A stretch of DNA of 64,000 bases, taken from positions 55,001 through 119,000 of the forward strand of contig CAUYUJ010020679.1 in assembly GCA_963575745.1 (NCBI GenBank), read 5' to 3'. A program made the position numbers and the translations under genes. The notes beneath the pieces are model-generated. The model was not told where the DNA came from. It saw nothing but the letters and a program-made list of their open reading frames with translations, and did not search any database. Of the stretch, positions 52,015 to 64,000 are shown in pieces. Numbering within the stretch: the first letter of the stretch is position 1; each line of letters begins with the position of its first letter. Source of the DNA: Prorocentrum cordatum. Lineage: Eukaryota; Sar; Dinophyceae; Prorocentrales; Prorocentraceae.

Positions 52015-54320
52015 TTCTGAGCCGTCAGCGCGTTACCAGACTAATGTACCAGAATATGTACCAGACTGACGTACCACACAAATGTACAACAGTAGAATAC
52101 CAGACTAATGTACCAGGCTAATGCAGACTAGCGGCAGAAGACTAGCCGTACCGGACTAGCAGCACCAGACTGGCGGTACCAGACTTGCGGTGCCAGACTA
52201 CTGCACCAGACGTGCCGCCAGTCGGGCACTTTGGTCTGGAACGCTTGTCTGGTGCATTGGTCCGCTAAGCAGTCTGGTACATCAGTCTGGTACATTAATA
52301 TGGTACATTAGTCTGGTACATTAGTCTGCTACATTAATTTGGTGTATTGGTCTGGTACGTTAGCGTGGTGAATTAGTCTGGTACATTAGTCAGGTACATT
52401 AGTCTGGCACCACTAGTCTGGCACGTGGGTCTGGCACCGCTCGTCTGGCACATCAGTCTGGCACGTTAAACTGGTACCGCTCGTCTGGCACTGCTCGTCT
52501 GGCACCGCTAGTCTGGCACCGCTAGTCTGGCACCTCGAGCCTGGCACCGCTAGTCTGGCACGTTAGTCTGGCACCGCTAGCCTGGTACCACTAATCTGGC
52601 AGCGCCAGTCTGGTACGTTAGTCTGGTACATTAATCTTGTACCGCTAGTCTGGTACCGCTAGTCTGGCACCACTAGTAGGGTACATTCGTCTGGTACATT
52701 AGTCAGGCACCGATAGTCTGGTAACGCTAGTCTGGTACATTTGCCTGGCACATTAAGTCTGGTAGAGTGGCCTTGTACCGCTAGCCTGGTACCTCTAGTC
52801 TGGCACCGTTAGTCTGGTACGTTAGTCTGGCACGTTAGTCTGGTACCGCTAGTCCGGCACCGCCAGTCTGGCACCGCAAGTCTGGAACCGCTACTCCGGC
52901 ACGCTAGCCTGGCACAGCTAGTCTGGTACATTGGTCTGGTACGGTAGTCTGGCGCCGCTAGTATGGCACATTAGTCTGGCACACGAATTCGGCACATTTG
53001 TCAGGCACCGCTAGCCTGGCACCGCTAGTCGGGCACCGCTAGCCTGGCACCGCTAGTCTGGCACCTCTAGTCTGGAACCGTTAGTGAGATACGTTAGTCT
53101 GGTACATCAGTCTGGCACCGCTGGCCTGGCACCGCTAGTCTGGCAACGCTAGTCTGGCAGCGCTAGTCTGGTACATTAGACTGGTACATGAGTCCGGTAC
53201 CGTCAGTCTGGCACCGATAGCCTGGCACCGTTAGTCTGGCACCGCTAGTCTGGCACCGTTAGTCTGGCACCGTTAGTCTGGCACATTAGTCTGGTACCGC
53301 TGGCCTGGTACCGCAAGTCCGGCACCGCTAGTCTGGCACGCTACCCTGGCACAGCTAGTCTGGAACATTAGTCTGGTGCAGTAGTCTGGTGCCGCTAGTC
53401 TGGTACCACTCGTCTGGTACGTTAGTCTGGTACCGCTAGCCTGGTACCGCTCGCCTGGTACGTTAGTCTGGTACATTAGTCTGGTACATGAATCTGGTTA
53501 ATTATACTGGTACCGCTAGTCTGGTACATTAGTCTGGCACCGCTAGCCTGGGACCGCTAAGGTCTGGCATCGCTAGTCTGGCACCGCTAATCTGGCACCG
53601 CTCGCCTGGTACAATAGCCTGGTACCACTAATCTGGTACCATTCGATTGGTACCGCTAGTCTGGTACTTCGTTGGCACGGTGGTGGATTCGCCGCACGCA
53701 GCTGCACACGTACCGCTACATTTGTCTGACACATTAGTCTGGTACCTTAGTCTGGTACATTAGTCTGGTACCGCTAGTCTGGCACATTAGCCCCTTAACG
53801 CTAGTCTGGTACCGCTAGTATGGCACCGCTAGTCTCGTACATTAGTCTGCTACCTTAGTCTGGTACCCCTAGACTGGTACCGCTAGTCTGGTACGTTAAT
53901 CTGGAACAATAGCATGATACATTAGTCTGTACATTAGCCTGGTACCGTTAGTCTGGTACGTTACACCGCTAGTCTGGTACCGCTAGTCTGGTACCGCTAG
54001 TCTGGTACCACTACTCTGGTACATTAGTCTGGTACGTTAGTCTGGTACCGCTAGCCTGGCACCGCTAGTCTGGTACCGCTAGTCTGGTACCGCTAGTCTG
54101 GTACATTAGTCTTGTACGTTAGTCCGGTACACTAGTCTGGTACATTCGTCTGGTACATTCGTCTGGTATATTAGTCTGGTACATGAGTCTGGCACATAAG
54201 TCTGGTACACGCGTCTGGTACGTTAATCCGGTACATTAATATGGTACATTAGTCTGGTACAGCAGTCTGGTACATTAGTCTGGCACGTTACTCTGGTACA
54301 TTAGTCTGACGGTTAAGAAC
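52015..54320. repeat. 13/14-bp satellite, palindromic unit 2
   Basis: Same layout as unit 1: short left half (52037-52205), homologous centre CTGCACCAGACGTGCCGCCAG at about 52202-52222, then a greatly expanded right half to 54315, ending CTGACGGTTAAGAA. Right-half units alternate TAGTCTGGTACAT (13) and TAGTCTGGCACCGC (14). About 150 units. Confidence 0.85.
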
Positions 54321-54574
54321 CCACCTCGTCCCCCGTCGTGATCCTGCGACTCCAACTCCGACTCCGATTTCTACCCTTTCTCCTCCTCCTCCTCGCCCAC
54401 GACCTCCGCCTCCTCCTCCTCCTCGCCCTCTCTCCTGTTCCTCCTCCTCCTGCTATTCCTCCTAATCCTCCTCCTCCGACTCTTCCGAAACATCAGAATC
54501 CTCTAATTCCTCTGGCTCCGCTTCCAATCTCTCCTCTTTCACCTCACCCTTCTCCTCCTCCTGTTCGAGTATGA
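54321..54574 (+). repeat. (CTC)n-rich tract
   Basis: CTCCGACTCCGA, then CTCCTCCTCCT blocks; 54425-54560. No gene. Confidence 0.7.
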
Positions 54575-57500
54575 ATGCGCTTCAGCTCTGTACCTATCCT
54601 ACAGCTCGAGTTACGTACAGACAACCAACAAGAGCTGTCAAGAAAATTCGTACAATACGAATAGTTTTACGGACCTAGCTCGAGTAGTAGACCGAGTTCG
54701 GACCTCTAGATGCTTCAGACGAACGCGCATGATGATTCTGAATCGATTACGTGGGCGTACCAGCGATGTAGCTCTCCTACAGTTCGAGTTAAGTACAGAA
54801 AACCGAGCGCACCTGTCAACAAATGTCGTACAATACGAATAGTTTCGCTGACCTAGTTCGAGTAGTGGACCGAGTGCAGACCTCTAGATGCTTCAGACGA
54901 ACGCTTCTGATGATTCTGAATTGGTTACGTGGGCGCACCAGCTCTCTAGCCCTCCTACAGCTCGAGTTAAGTACCGAAAACCGACAGCATTTGTCAAGAA
55001 AACCAGTAGAATACGAATAGCTCCGCGGAGCTAGCTCGAGTAGCAGAGCGAGTTCAGACCTCCAGATGATTCAGATGAACGCGCCTGATGATTCTGAATC
55101 GGTTTCTGTGCGCACCCGCTCTGTAGCTCTCCAAAATCTCGAGTTAAGTACAGAAAACCGTCACGGCGTGTCAAGATGACTCGAAATGGCCGATCCCGCC
55201 CGGATGCTTTTTGACAGTAATAGGTACCCGATCGAGCTGAGATTGAGACGGCGAGCGGGAAAAAGATCGAATAGCACGGGAAAAAATACTAGAGTTCTAA
55301 CGAATTGTTGAATTTCGAGGACATAATTTTCAACCGAGCAAAAGTCAGCAAAAGGTCCGTCGAGATTTTTCTTGCCAACTAGCTCTCCAGCGCCCGGGAA
55401 TTACTCTTGAGCTTCCAGCAACTAGCTAAGGGAAGCTATACGAGTTATGCTAGGGATCTCGTTCAGATCCATAGGATCCCATCGGGAAGGCTAGGATCTG
55501 GTTCAGATCCATAGGAATTCCTAGGACCTGGTTCAGATCCCTAGGCATTCCTTCGGAATGCTAAGGATCTGGCTCAGATCCATTGGGATCCGTGGTTAAT
55601 GCTAGATCTGGCTCAGATCCTGAGGAATCCCCGCTGTAATGCTAGAGATTTTGATCCTTAGGAATGCCCAGGGGCGCCGGCGGTAAACCGTCAACCTTAG
55701 TTCCCGCCAGGGGACTCGTAGAGCATCCTTGCCATATATGACCTCTGGAGAATTAGCAGAGAACGAATAGATGTTCAGGCCGAGCGCTAATAGCAGACTG
55801 ATTGCAGCCGTCCATTCAACTAGCGCCTCTGATGATTTCCTTCCGATTGCTGTGCAGAACAGCCCTGTAGCTCATGTGCAGCGCGAGTTGACCAAGAAAG
55901 CCAACACCGCCTCCAAAGAAGTTGCAGAGTACGAATAGTTGTTCAGCCCGAGCGCTGATAGAAAACTGATTTTAGGGGTCTAGATACTATCAAACAGCGC
56001 GCCTCACGATTGTCTTCCGATTGCTGTGCCTAAGAGCTCGGGAGCGCATCTGCGGCTCGAGTAGTCGTTTGGCTTCTGTGCTGAGACCAGACCAAAATCC
56101 AAGCGTCTAGATACTTCAGACTAGCGCATCTGATGATTTCCTCCCGATTTCTGTGCCAAATAGCTCTGAGGCTTAGATGCGCAGACCTAGCTCGAGTAAC
56201 AGACCGAGTTCGGACCTCCAGAGACTTCAGACGAACACGCCTGATGATTCTAAATCGAGTACGTGTGCGCATCAGCTCTGTAGCTCTCCCACAGCTCGAG
56301 TTAAGTACAGAAAACCGACAACATCTGTCAAGAAATCTTCTACAATACGAACAGTTTTACGGACTTAGCTCGAGTGACAGACCCAGTTCGGACCTCTAGA
56401 GGCTTCAGACAAACGCGCCTGATGATTATGAATCGAGTGCGTGTGCGCATCAGCTCTGTAGCCCTCCTACAGTTCGAGTTAAGTAAAGAAAAACGACAGC
56501 AGTTGTCAAGAAAATTCGTACAATACGAATAGCTTCACAGAGCTAGCTCGAGTAGTAGACCCCGTTCAGACCTCTGGATGCTTTAGAATAACGCGAAACA
56601 AAATTCGTACAATACGAATAGTTGCGCGGACCTAGCTCGAGTCATGAACCGAGTGCAGACCTCTAGATGCTTGAGACTAACGCTGGTGCGCACACGTAAT
56701 CGATCTAGAATCATCAGGCGCGTTCATCTTGAGTACACAGAGGTCTGGACTGAGCCTGCTACTCGAGCTGGTCCGCGAAACTATTCGTACGCTACCGACT
56801 TCCCTGTCAGATGCTGTCGGTTTGCGGTACATAACCCGAGCTGTAGGAGAGCTACAGAGCTGCTGCGCCCACGTAATCGATTGAGAATCATCAGAAGCGT
56901 TCGTCTCAAGCATCTAGAGGTCTCGAATCGGTCCACTACTCGAGCTAGGTTCGCGAAACTATTCGTATTCTACGAAATTTGTTGACAAGTGCTCTCGATA
57001 TTCTGTACTTGCCTCGAACTGTAGGAGAGCTACATTGCTTGTACGCCCACGTAATCGATTCAGAATCATCAGGCGCGTTCGCCTGGAGCATCTAGAGGTC
57101 CGGACTCGGTCTGCTACACGAGCCACGCCCGCGAGACTATTCGTATTCTACCTTCTTTTTCGAGATGATGGTGAGTTTTTTGACTGAAGTCGAGCTGCGT
57201 CTAAGCTTCTTGGCACAGATATCGGAAGGAAATCATCAAGCGCGCTAGTCTGAAGTATCTCGACGCTTTGCCTGGGTCTTCTATGAGCGCAGAAGCCGAA
57301 CAACTAGTCATACTCTGCTTATTTCCTGGTGATGGAATGGATTTGTCTGACTAATCTCAAGCTGCAGATCAGCGCCTGAACTCTGAGGCACAGTAATCGG
57401 AAGACAATCATGAGGCGCGCTATTTGCTAATATCTAGACTTCTGAAATCAGTCTTCTATCAGCGCTCGGGCTGGACAAGTATTCGTACTCTGCTAATTTC

Positions 57501-58870
57501 TTGGAGACGGTGTTGGTTTTCTTGGTCAACTCGCGTTGCAGATGAGCTACAGGGCTGTTCTGCACAGCAATCGGAAGGAAATCATCAGAGGCGCTAGTTG
57601 AATGTATCTAGACGGCTGCAATCAGTCTGCTATTAGCGCTTGGGCTGAACATCTATTCGTACTCTGCTTATTCTTTAGAAATGGTATATGGCAAGGAGGC
57701 TCTACGAGTCCCCGGCGGTAACCAAGGTTGACGGCTTCCCGCCGGCGCCCATTGGCAGACCCGACCTGAAGAGACAATGTGATGACTCGGGGTCGGTTTC
57801 GCTAAGATTTGAAGACATTTGACAATTCATTTTGAGAAACCAGATTCATCCCACCTGCACTGGGTTATGTCGCGTCCTCAGTGCAATTCTCAAGTCCGTA
57901 GCTGCGATATTACTACCGAAACACTTGCAGGAACCAACTTTGGAAAAAAAGCTGACAATCGTAATTTTTCGAGTTTCTTGGCTTCTTTCATGTGTTCCGA
58001 TCAGATCCGCGCGAGAATAGAGAGCTCTACGAGGCGTCCGGCGGTTATCTGGTTGACGGTTTACCGCCGGATCCCAATTGGCAAGAAAAATATCGACGGA
58101 CCTTGCTGACTTTTGCTGGGTTGAAAACTATGTGCTCGAAATTCAACAATTCGCTAGAGCTCTATATTCTTTCCCGTGCTATTCGATCTTATCCGCGATC
58201 GCCGTCTCAATCTCAGCTCGATCGGGTATCTATTACTGTGAAAAAAAAGCATCCGGGCGGGATCGGCCATTCCGAGTCATCTTGACACGCGTCGACGGTT
58301 TTCTATACTTAACTCGAGATTTAGGAGAGCTACAGAGCTGGTACGCACAGAAACCGATCCAGAAGCATGAGGCGCGTTCATCTGAATCATCTAGAGGTGA
58401 ACTCGCTCTGCAACTCGAGCTAGCTCCGCGGAGCTATTCGCATTGTACTGTTTTGGTTTTCGGAACATAATCGAGCGGTAAAGGGCTAGAGAGCTGGTGC
58501 GCCCACGTAATCAATTCAGAATCATCAGAAGCGTTCGTCTGAAGCATCGAGAGGTCTGCACTCGGTCCACTGGTCTGCGAAACTCTTCGTATTATACGAA
58601 ATTTGTTGACAGGTGCTCTCGGTTTTCTGCACTTAACTTGTAGGAGAGCTACATAGCTTGTACGCCCACGTAATCGATTCAGAACCATCATACGCGTTCG
58701 TCTGGAGCATCTAGGTCTAAACTCGGTCCACTACTCGAGCTAGGTCCGTACAACTATTCGTATTGTACGAATTTCCTTGACAAGTGTTGTGGGTATTCTG
58801 TACGTAACTCGAGCTGTAGGATAGCTACAGAGTGAAGCGCACACATACTCGATATAGAATCATCGGCGCG
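54575..58870. repeat. ~180-bp satellite in a large imperfect palindrome
   Basis: Left-arm units step ~173-188 bp (GAGTTAAGTACAG boxes at 54598, 54786, 54963, 55136) and carry TCAAGAAAATTCGTACAATA, GGACCTAGCTCGAGTAG and CGCCTGATGATTCTGAATCG. The right arm (56700-58860) carries the reverse complements. Non-satellite pieces mirror too: 55157-55385 with 58072-58288 and 55680-56110 with 57230-57760. All pairs give a centre near 56700-56720. Short open frames here are satellite translations. Confidence 0.85.
55430..55665 (+). repeat. Tandem GATCTGGTTCAGATCC units
   Basis: About six units, 35-60 bp apart, around GGATCTGGTTCAGATCC and GGAATGCTA. Confidence 0.75.
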
Positions 58871-59716
58871 TTCGTCTGAAGCATGTTGAGGTGGTCTCCT
58901 ACTGAGCTAGGTCTGCGAAACTATTCGTATTCTACCGATTCTTTTTCGAGATGATGGTCAGTTCCTCGACTGAAGTCGAGCTGCATCTAAGCTTCAGAGC
59001 TGAAATCAGGAGGATATAATGAAACGTGGTAGTCTGAAGTATCTGGACGCTTGGAGCTGGCCTGTTCTCAGGACAGAAGTCGAACAACTATTCACATTCT
59101 ATTTCCTTCCTGATGATGAAATGCTTTTTCTGACTAAACTCGAGCAGATTAGCTCTTGAGCTCAGGCAACGCAATCGGGAGCCAATTATGAGGCGCGCTG
59201 TTTGAACCCCTAAATCAGCGATCCATCAGCGCTCGGGCTAAAGAACTAACTACTTTCTTGAAAACGATATTGGATTTTTAAATCAACTCGCGCTGCAGAT
59301 GAAGGGCTGTTCTGCACGGCAATCCTTCGCTAGTTGAATGTATATAGAAGGCTGCAATCACTCTCGGGCTGAACTATTCGCAATCTGCATAGAAATTCTA
59401 TAGGGCACGAAAACTCTACGAGTCCCCGGCGGTAACCAAGATTTGGTCGGCGCGCAGTTGGTCGATCTGACGAGAACGGACGATGTGATGACTGGCGACG
59501 GCTTCTGGAGGCATTTCTCGAAAATTAAACATTGACTTTTTTTATGTCGACATTAAGTTGGTTCCTGTAAGTGTTCTGGTAGTGAAAGTGCGACTGGAGA
59601 GCTCATATTCAGACGCAGAGGCTCTGATAACTTTCTACAGGTGCGAAAAATCTGGTCTCAAAATAAATGCTCAAATATTTTTCAAATACTCGGCGCCGGC
59701 GATAAACCGTCAACCT
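58871..59716 (-). repeat. Satellite continuation, minus orientation
   Basis: 58940-59440 repeats 57150-57740 directly. 59560-59716 belongs to a second repeat type (TACAGGTGCGAAAAATC, GGCGCCGGCG.TAAACCGTC) also found at 62640-63110. No gene. Confidence 0.75.
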
Positions 59717-62462
59717 GGTTTGTTTGTTTGTTTGGACTCGCATTCCCAGCTGAGTGCAGCTGGGCGAGAACAGGTCCCGCAGAAGCACACGGGCAGCGCT
59801 GAGCAGCGCTTCGGCTGCCAACAGTTCACATTATGTGACCGTAGCTCCGTCAAGGAGCCACGCGGCCTCGGCCACATCCCTCCAAACGAGGGGAACGGCA
59901 CTAGAAACAGCAAACTCATGCCCAGCAGGGAAGGGGCCCACGGCTCTCGCGGAAGCGATGCCTATCTCACTGGGATTACACTGAGTATTGATTAAGCCGA
60001 TCTGAAGCCAGAAACCACATCCTGATCCTTGCTGGTCAACCCCGCCATCAAAGCCTCCCCTGATGGCGAACGGTAAGAGATAAGTTTCGAATGGATATAG
60101 ATAACATCGAGTTCTGTAGAATGTGCGGCCACATCTGGCCTCATGCGTCAATTCATCCGCGCGTGCATTGTCCTCCCTGAATTCATGTCTCCATATCTCA
60201 CGCCCCAAGGCAGCAGGCCTCAGATTGAAACACGCAGCGAGCTCAAAGGTACAATCAATCATGGCAGCTGTCCTCTTGCAGTAGCCACGATTCTCACATG
60301 TCCATTTCCCCTGTAGCCAGGAGCAGATAAGTAGTGAATCACCCTTGAACTCAACAGCAAAACCCTCTGAGGATATATCCCACACCGTCGCACGTTCCTG
60401 GATCATAGCATAACGCATTGCAAGCTTGGCGGACTCTTTGGGGTCATACTTGGGGTGCAGGGGGTTGGTCGCGATGTCGGCCGCCTCAGCATCGGCCTTC
60501 TCTTGAGCCTCAGGGGAGCCTCGAGGTCCATTAGGAGAGCCCTTCCAAGACACCACAAAGTAATCATAGACCTTAGCTTTGTTGTATTGTGTAAGGAGTT
60601 GCTTCCATACCTCCAAGAACTGAACCCAGTCGCCCCGCACAGACTCCCACCACTTTTCCCCAAAGAACTGAACGTAAGGGAATTGCCAAGATCGACCGCC
60701 CACAGACACAGGGCCTCCACGAAGCCGTTTGCCCGAACTCGATAAGGCCCTGTTGCCGCGTTGTCGTAGAACCTCTGTTATTGTGTCGCGAGCCGTGACC
60801 CAGCCAACATTGTACATCATAAGCGCACGCCGGGAGTCTCGAAAGGCCCTCCTCCCCTTTGAGACGGCAAGTGGCTCGTCTCTGAGAGTGTGGGCAGCCC
60901 CCTCTCCAGAGGGCATCGGCTGTGAGCGGGCAATAGAACAGGCAACCTGTGAGCAGAGATCCTCCAGCCGCCTCTCCATATCCGTTATCCTCCCCTCCAC
61001 CTCCATCACAGTCGCTGCAGGTGCATCCTCCCCCCGTCCATCCGCAAAGCGAACACGTTTAACACGTTGAGTCGTTGATCCCTCCACCCCTACCTCCGTC
61101 CTTGCCGTCCTGTCCTTCTCCAAGGATAGTAAGTATTGTCTCGCGGAGCGCATCATGCCCCAGCTCTTCCAGCACAGCATCTGCACAGCCGACGGGAAAC
61201 CCCCATCGCAGAAGATTGACCTGACTCGTGTCAGTGCAGCTGGCCACCATACCTCCCACCCCACATATCCTGGCTTCCTCCTCCCTGACATTCTCAGAAG
61301 ACACATATTCTCGAACGCGTGGATAACCCTCACACGCTCACTGTCAATCGTGATGGCCTCTGCTGCATATAAAAGACGGCTCTGCACAGTCGATTGGTAT
61401 CGACGAGACTTCTTCACCAGAGGCAGCGCCTTGCACGTAAAATACTGCACCTGCGCAAAGAATGGCCTTCGGGCCTGCTGGACGCGCTCCTGCACATCCG
61501 TGTGGATAGAAGTGAAACTTCTGGGAATCTGATACCCCAGCACATTCAAACTCTCAACATGCTTGAAAGGTACAGTCCGCGAGCCAATCTGAACCGTGAC
61601 CGTATCAGTGTACCACACACCATCATCTCTAGACTCTCCTCCTTCCACTCCATCCCCCAATCCCTGAGAGCAGTAGTGAAGGCAGCGGCCGCCCCCTGCG
61701 CCTCCGATGCTGACTTGGCGGCCAGAAAAAAATTGTCAGCCCAGAGAGCATGATTCCAGCGTGCATACCGACAATGATCATCATGGCATGGCATCTCAAC
61801 TCCGACACCGCGCTGGTCCAGGCGAGCAATCACATCACGCCACATAGCAATAGTGACAATAGTGAACGCGATAGGTGACTCGGTACCCCCAGTTCGGAGC
61901 GATCTATCCCATTGCACATTGGGAATTGTCACTCCTTCAAACAGCACCGTGCATGAAGTGGATGAGAGAGGCTCCAATAACGCATACTGTACGTGCACTG
62001 ATCCCAAGGGCCGTCATCGCTCTCGAGACTGTCGGCAACGTCACAGCATCGAACGCCCGCTCAATGTCACAGCTGAGGAGCCACGCCGTTTGATCTCGCC
62101 CCCATGTGGAAGCATGTTGTGCAATACATTTCATGGCCGATGAAATCTCCCAGCAAGCTCGTCCGCTAGTAAAACCGTAAACCACCATATCACTCATGAA
62201 GGGTTCCACACATCGTTCCAGTAAGATCGTCACACACGTAAGATACCACTTGGCCAAGGTATTTCCGACGAGCAGGTTCCTTGTTTGTCGCAGTGTTTCT
62301 AGTTTGCTCGTTTTCGGCATAAGTGTTAGGTACACTTTCCTGCCATTCCCTTGGCGTCGGGCGAAGCCCATTGAATATATCAGAAAACACCTTACCGAAA
62401 CCTCGTAGAGCTCTTTCCTGCTCGCTTCTCAGAAGTAAAGCAAGCTCAAGCCAGAGCCCCAA
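59717..62462 (-). pseudogene. Frameshifted LINE reverse transcriptase-RNase H
   Basis: Minus-strand relic starting near 62462 with FNGLRPTPREWQES. It continues in another frame as KVYLTLMPKTSKLETLRQTR and LLSCDIERAFDAV (motif A, about 62075-62037). It then runs in a third stretch as LRTGGTESPIAF (motif B) and HALWADNFF (motif C, Asn in place of the second Asp), and finally as FKHVESLNVLGYQ through a long C-terminal part to 59831. The last carries an RNase H-like region (VEFKGDSLL, EDNARADELTHEA). At least three frame changes (about 62340, 61950, 61640) break it. The 5' part (endonuclease, ORF1) is missing. A (CAAA)n tail lies at 59717-59735. It sits within satellite on both sides. It is a different family from the 44.6-kb LINE. 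Confidence 0.85.
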
Positions 62463-64000
62463 AAAAAAAACGAAAAATCAGTCGCATACAAATATGTTTG
62501 CGGACGAACCGGCGGTGAACCGTCAACCAGGTTACCGCCGGGCATCTCGTAGAGCTCGTTTTTTGCACAGCGCTCCTCCAAAGACAAAAAGTAAGCTCGA
62601 AACTCGAAAAACTCGTGATTTTTCGGCTTTCATGCAAAATCGGTTACTCCAAGTGTTTTCATAGTGATACTTCACCTACAGACCTAAGGATTCAACTGGC
62701 AGACACGGCATGACCCACTAGAAGTGCGGAAAATCTGCTTTCAATAAATGATCGAATATCTCTCAAATCTTAGCAAAACCAACCAAAAGTTAATACTTTG
62801 TCCCGGGCCGGGTGGTCCAGCTGAAGGCGGGCGGTAAACCGTCGCCGGGGAGCTCGTAGAGCTCTTTCCTTGCACAGAGCCGCTCGAAACACATGGGATA
62901 AGCCTTCTTATACACGAGCTGAAAAGTCGAGAAAACAGATTTTTTAGTTGTCGCCCAAAGACAGTTCCGTCAAGTGTTTTATAATAAAACTGCAGTTACG
63001 GACCAGAATTCGACTGGCGAACGCGGCATAACGCACTACAGGTGAGGAAAAAATCCGTTCTCAAAACGAACTGGGCGCCGGCGGTAAACTGTCAACCTTT
63101 CTTACTGCCGGTAGGCTCGTAGAGCTTCCTGATCATATATAATGTCGAAAAAAATTGCAGAGAACAATAGTTTTTCAGCCTAAGCGATTTGAGACCTCTC
63201 GATGCAACAGCCGAACCCCTCATGCTTCTGGATCGTTTTCTGTGCACGAGCTCGGTAGCTCTCCTACAGCCCGTTACGTGCGAAAATCGACAGCACCTGT
63301 CAAGATCACTCGAACAATACAAATAGTTTCGCGAATCTAGCTCGAGTATCAGACGGAGTTCAGACCTCTGAATGCAACAGGCGGACGCGCCTGATGTCTC
63401 CGAATCAATTCCTGTGATTACCAGCCCTGCAGCCACCCCACTGCCCGAGTTAAGTGCAGAAAACCGACAGCACCTCTGAAGATGACTCGAACAATACGAA
63501 TACGAATAGCTTCGCGGACCTAGCTCGGGCAGCAGACCGAGTTCACAGCTCTGAATGCGAGAGACGGACGCGACTGATGTCTCCGAATCAATTCCCGTGA
63601 TTACCAGCCCTGTAGCCCCCTTGCAGCTCGAGTTTAGTGCAGAAAACGGAGAGCAGCTCTCAAGATGACTCGAAGAATACGAATAGTTTTGCGGACCTAG
63701 CTCGGGCAGCACACCGAGTTCTGAGCTCTAGATTTCGCAGGCCAACGCGTCTGATGTCTCCGAATCGATTGCTGTGAGTACGAGCCCTATGGCCCCCCTA
63801 CAGCCCGAGTTAAGTGCAGAAAACTGGCAGCACCTCTCAGGATCACTCGAACAATACGAATAGTTCCGCAAACCTAGCTCGGGCAGCAGACCCAGTTGAG
63901 ACCTCTAGATGGGACAGACGAACGCGCCTGATGATTCGCAATCGATTTCTGTGAGAATGAGCTCTGTAGCTGCCCTACAGCTCGAGTTAAGTACAAAATA
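62463..64000 (+). repeat. Satellite field, plus orientation
   Basis: 62463-63140 holds two or three ~330-bp units with CGTAGAGCTC, CCAAGTGTTTT and GGCGGTAAACCGTC boxes. 63230-64000 holds ~178-bp units (boxes at 63267, 63442, 63626, 63803, 63980) with CTCGAACAATACGAATAG. The window ends inside it. No gene. Confidence 0.85.
62505..62545. other. Conserved hairpin box of the satellite
   Basis: CCGGCGGT ... ACCGCCGG inverted arms around an ACCGTCAACC loop. Related boxes occur at about 55677, 57740, 58032, 59430, 59695, 62828 and 63076. Confidence 0.7.

Noticed and set aside
54823-58691. Short ORFs of 60-130 residues in the satellite field
   Set aside because: They follow the ~180-bp satellite, recur with each unit and on both strands, and show no domain.

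Overview
The window looks like dinoflagellate nuclear DNA. The strongest single clue is at 44648-44668, where GTAGCCATTTTGGCTCAAG, the body of the dinoflagellate trans-spliced leader, is joined directly to the 5' end of a full-length non-LTR retrotransposon. Supporting clues are the very low gene density, the mass of GC-rich minisatellites, intron acceptors of the form AG|G, a possible GC-AG intron, and palindromic introns like the introner elements of dinoflagellates. Species cannot be fixed from the sequence. There is a 100-N scaffold gap at 14259-14358. I see no bacterial operons, CRISPR, tRNA or rRNA.

Layout. 1-2463 is a compound dispersed repeat (head, (CAA)n, tail, (GAC)n, 21-bp and 41-bp minisatellites) that recurs at 19.6-23.5 kb. 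2464-14258 is dominated by a composite repeat element with inverted ends (ACCTAACAGCG ... CGCTGTTAGGT), present as three complete and three partial pieces, plus one complete inverted copy at 26684-27600. Its first copy is split by a 5.6-kb block carrying two intronless genes: a divergent endonuclease/exonuclease/phosphatase-like protein (3143-5329) and an unrecognised protein (6799-7869). Both genes and their flanks are peppered with the same 19-bp motif, which reads GASQPA where it is translated, and both are followed by the same ~400-bp tail.

14.4-37 kb is almost entirely repeat DNA: GGCCCAAGA/CTTGGGCC minisatellites, two related 32-bp satellites, (TCC)n, a ~1.25-kb higher-order repeat and a tetranucleotide array. 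One minus-strand gene fragment (18058-19084) lies in it. 37.5-40.2 kb holds a multi-exon minus-strand gene in which three of the intervening or inserted segments are inverted repeats; a MITE-like element follows at 40280-40455.

44648-51048 is a full-length LINE: ORF1 has a Cys finger and coiled coil; ORF2 has endonuclease, reverse transcriptase, Cys finger and RNase H. 51.5-54.3 kb is a 13/14-bp satellite arranged as two palindromic units. 54.6-64 kb is a ~180-bp satellite organised as a large imperfect palindrome centred near 56.7 kb, with a conserved hairpin motif; a frameshifted LINE pseudogene on the minus strand (59717-62462) is inserted in it.

Only about a fifth of the window is credible coding sequence, and about a third of that is retrotransposon. 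Most long open frames elsewhere are translations of simple or tandem repeats.
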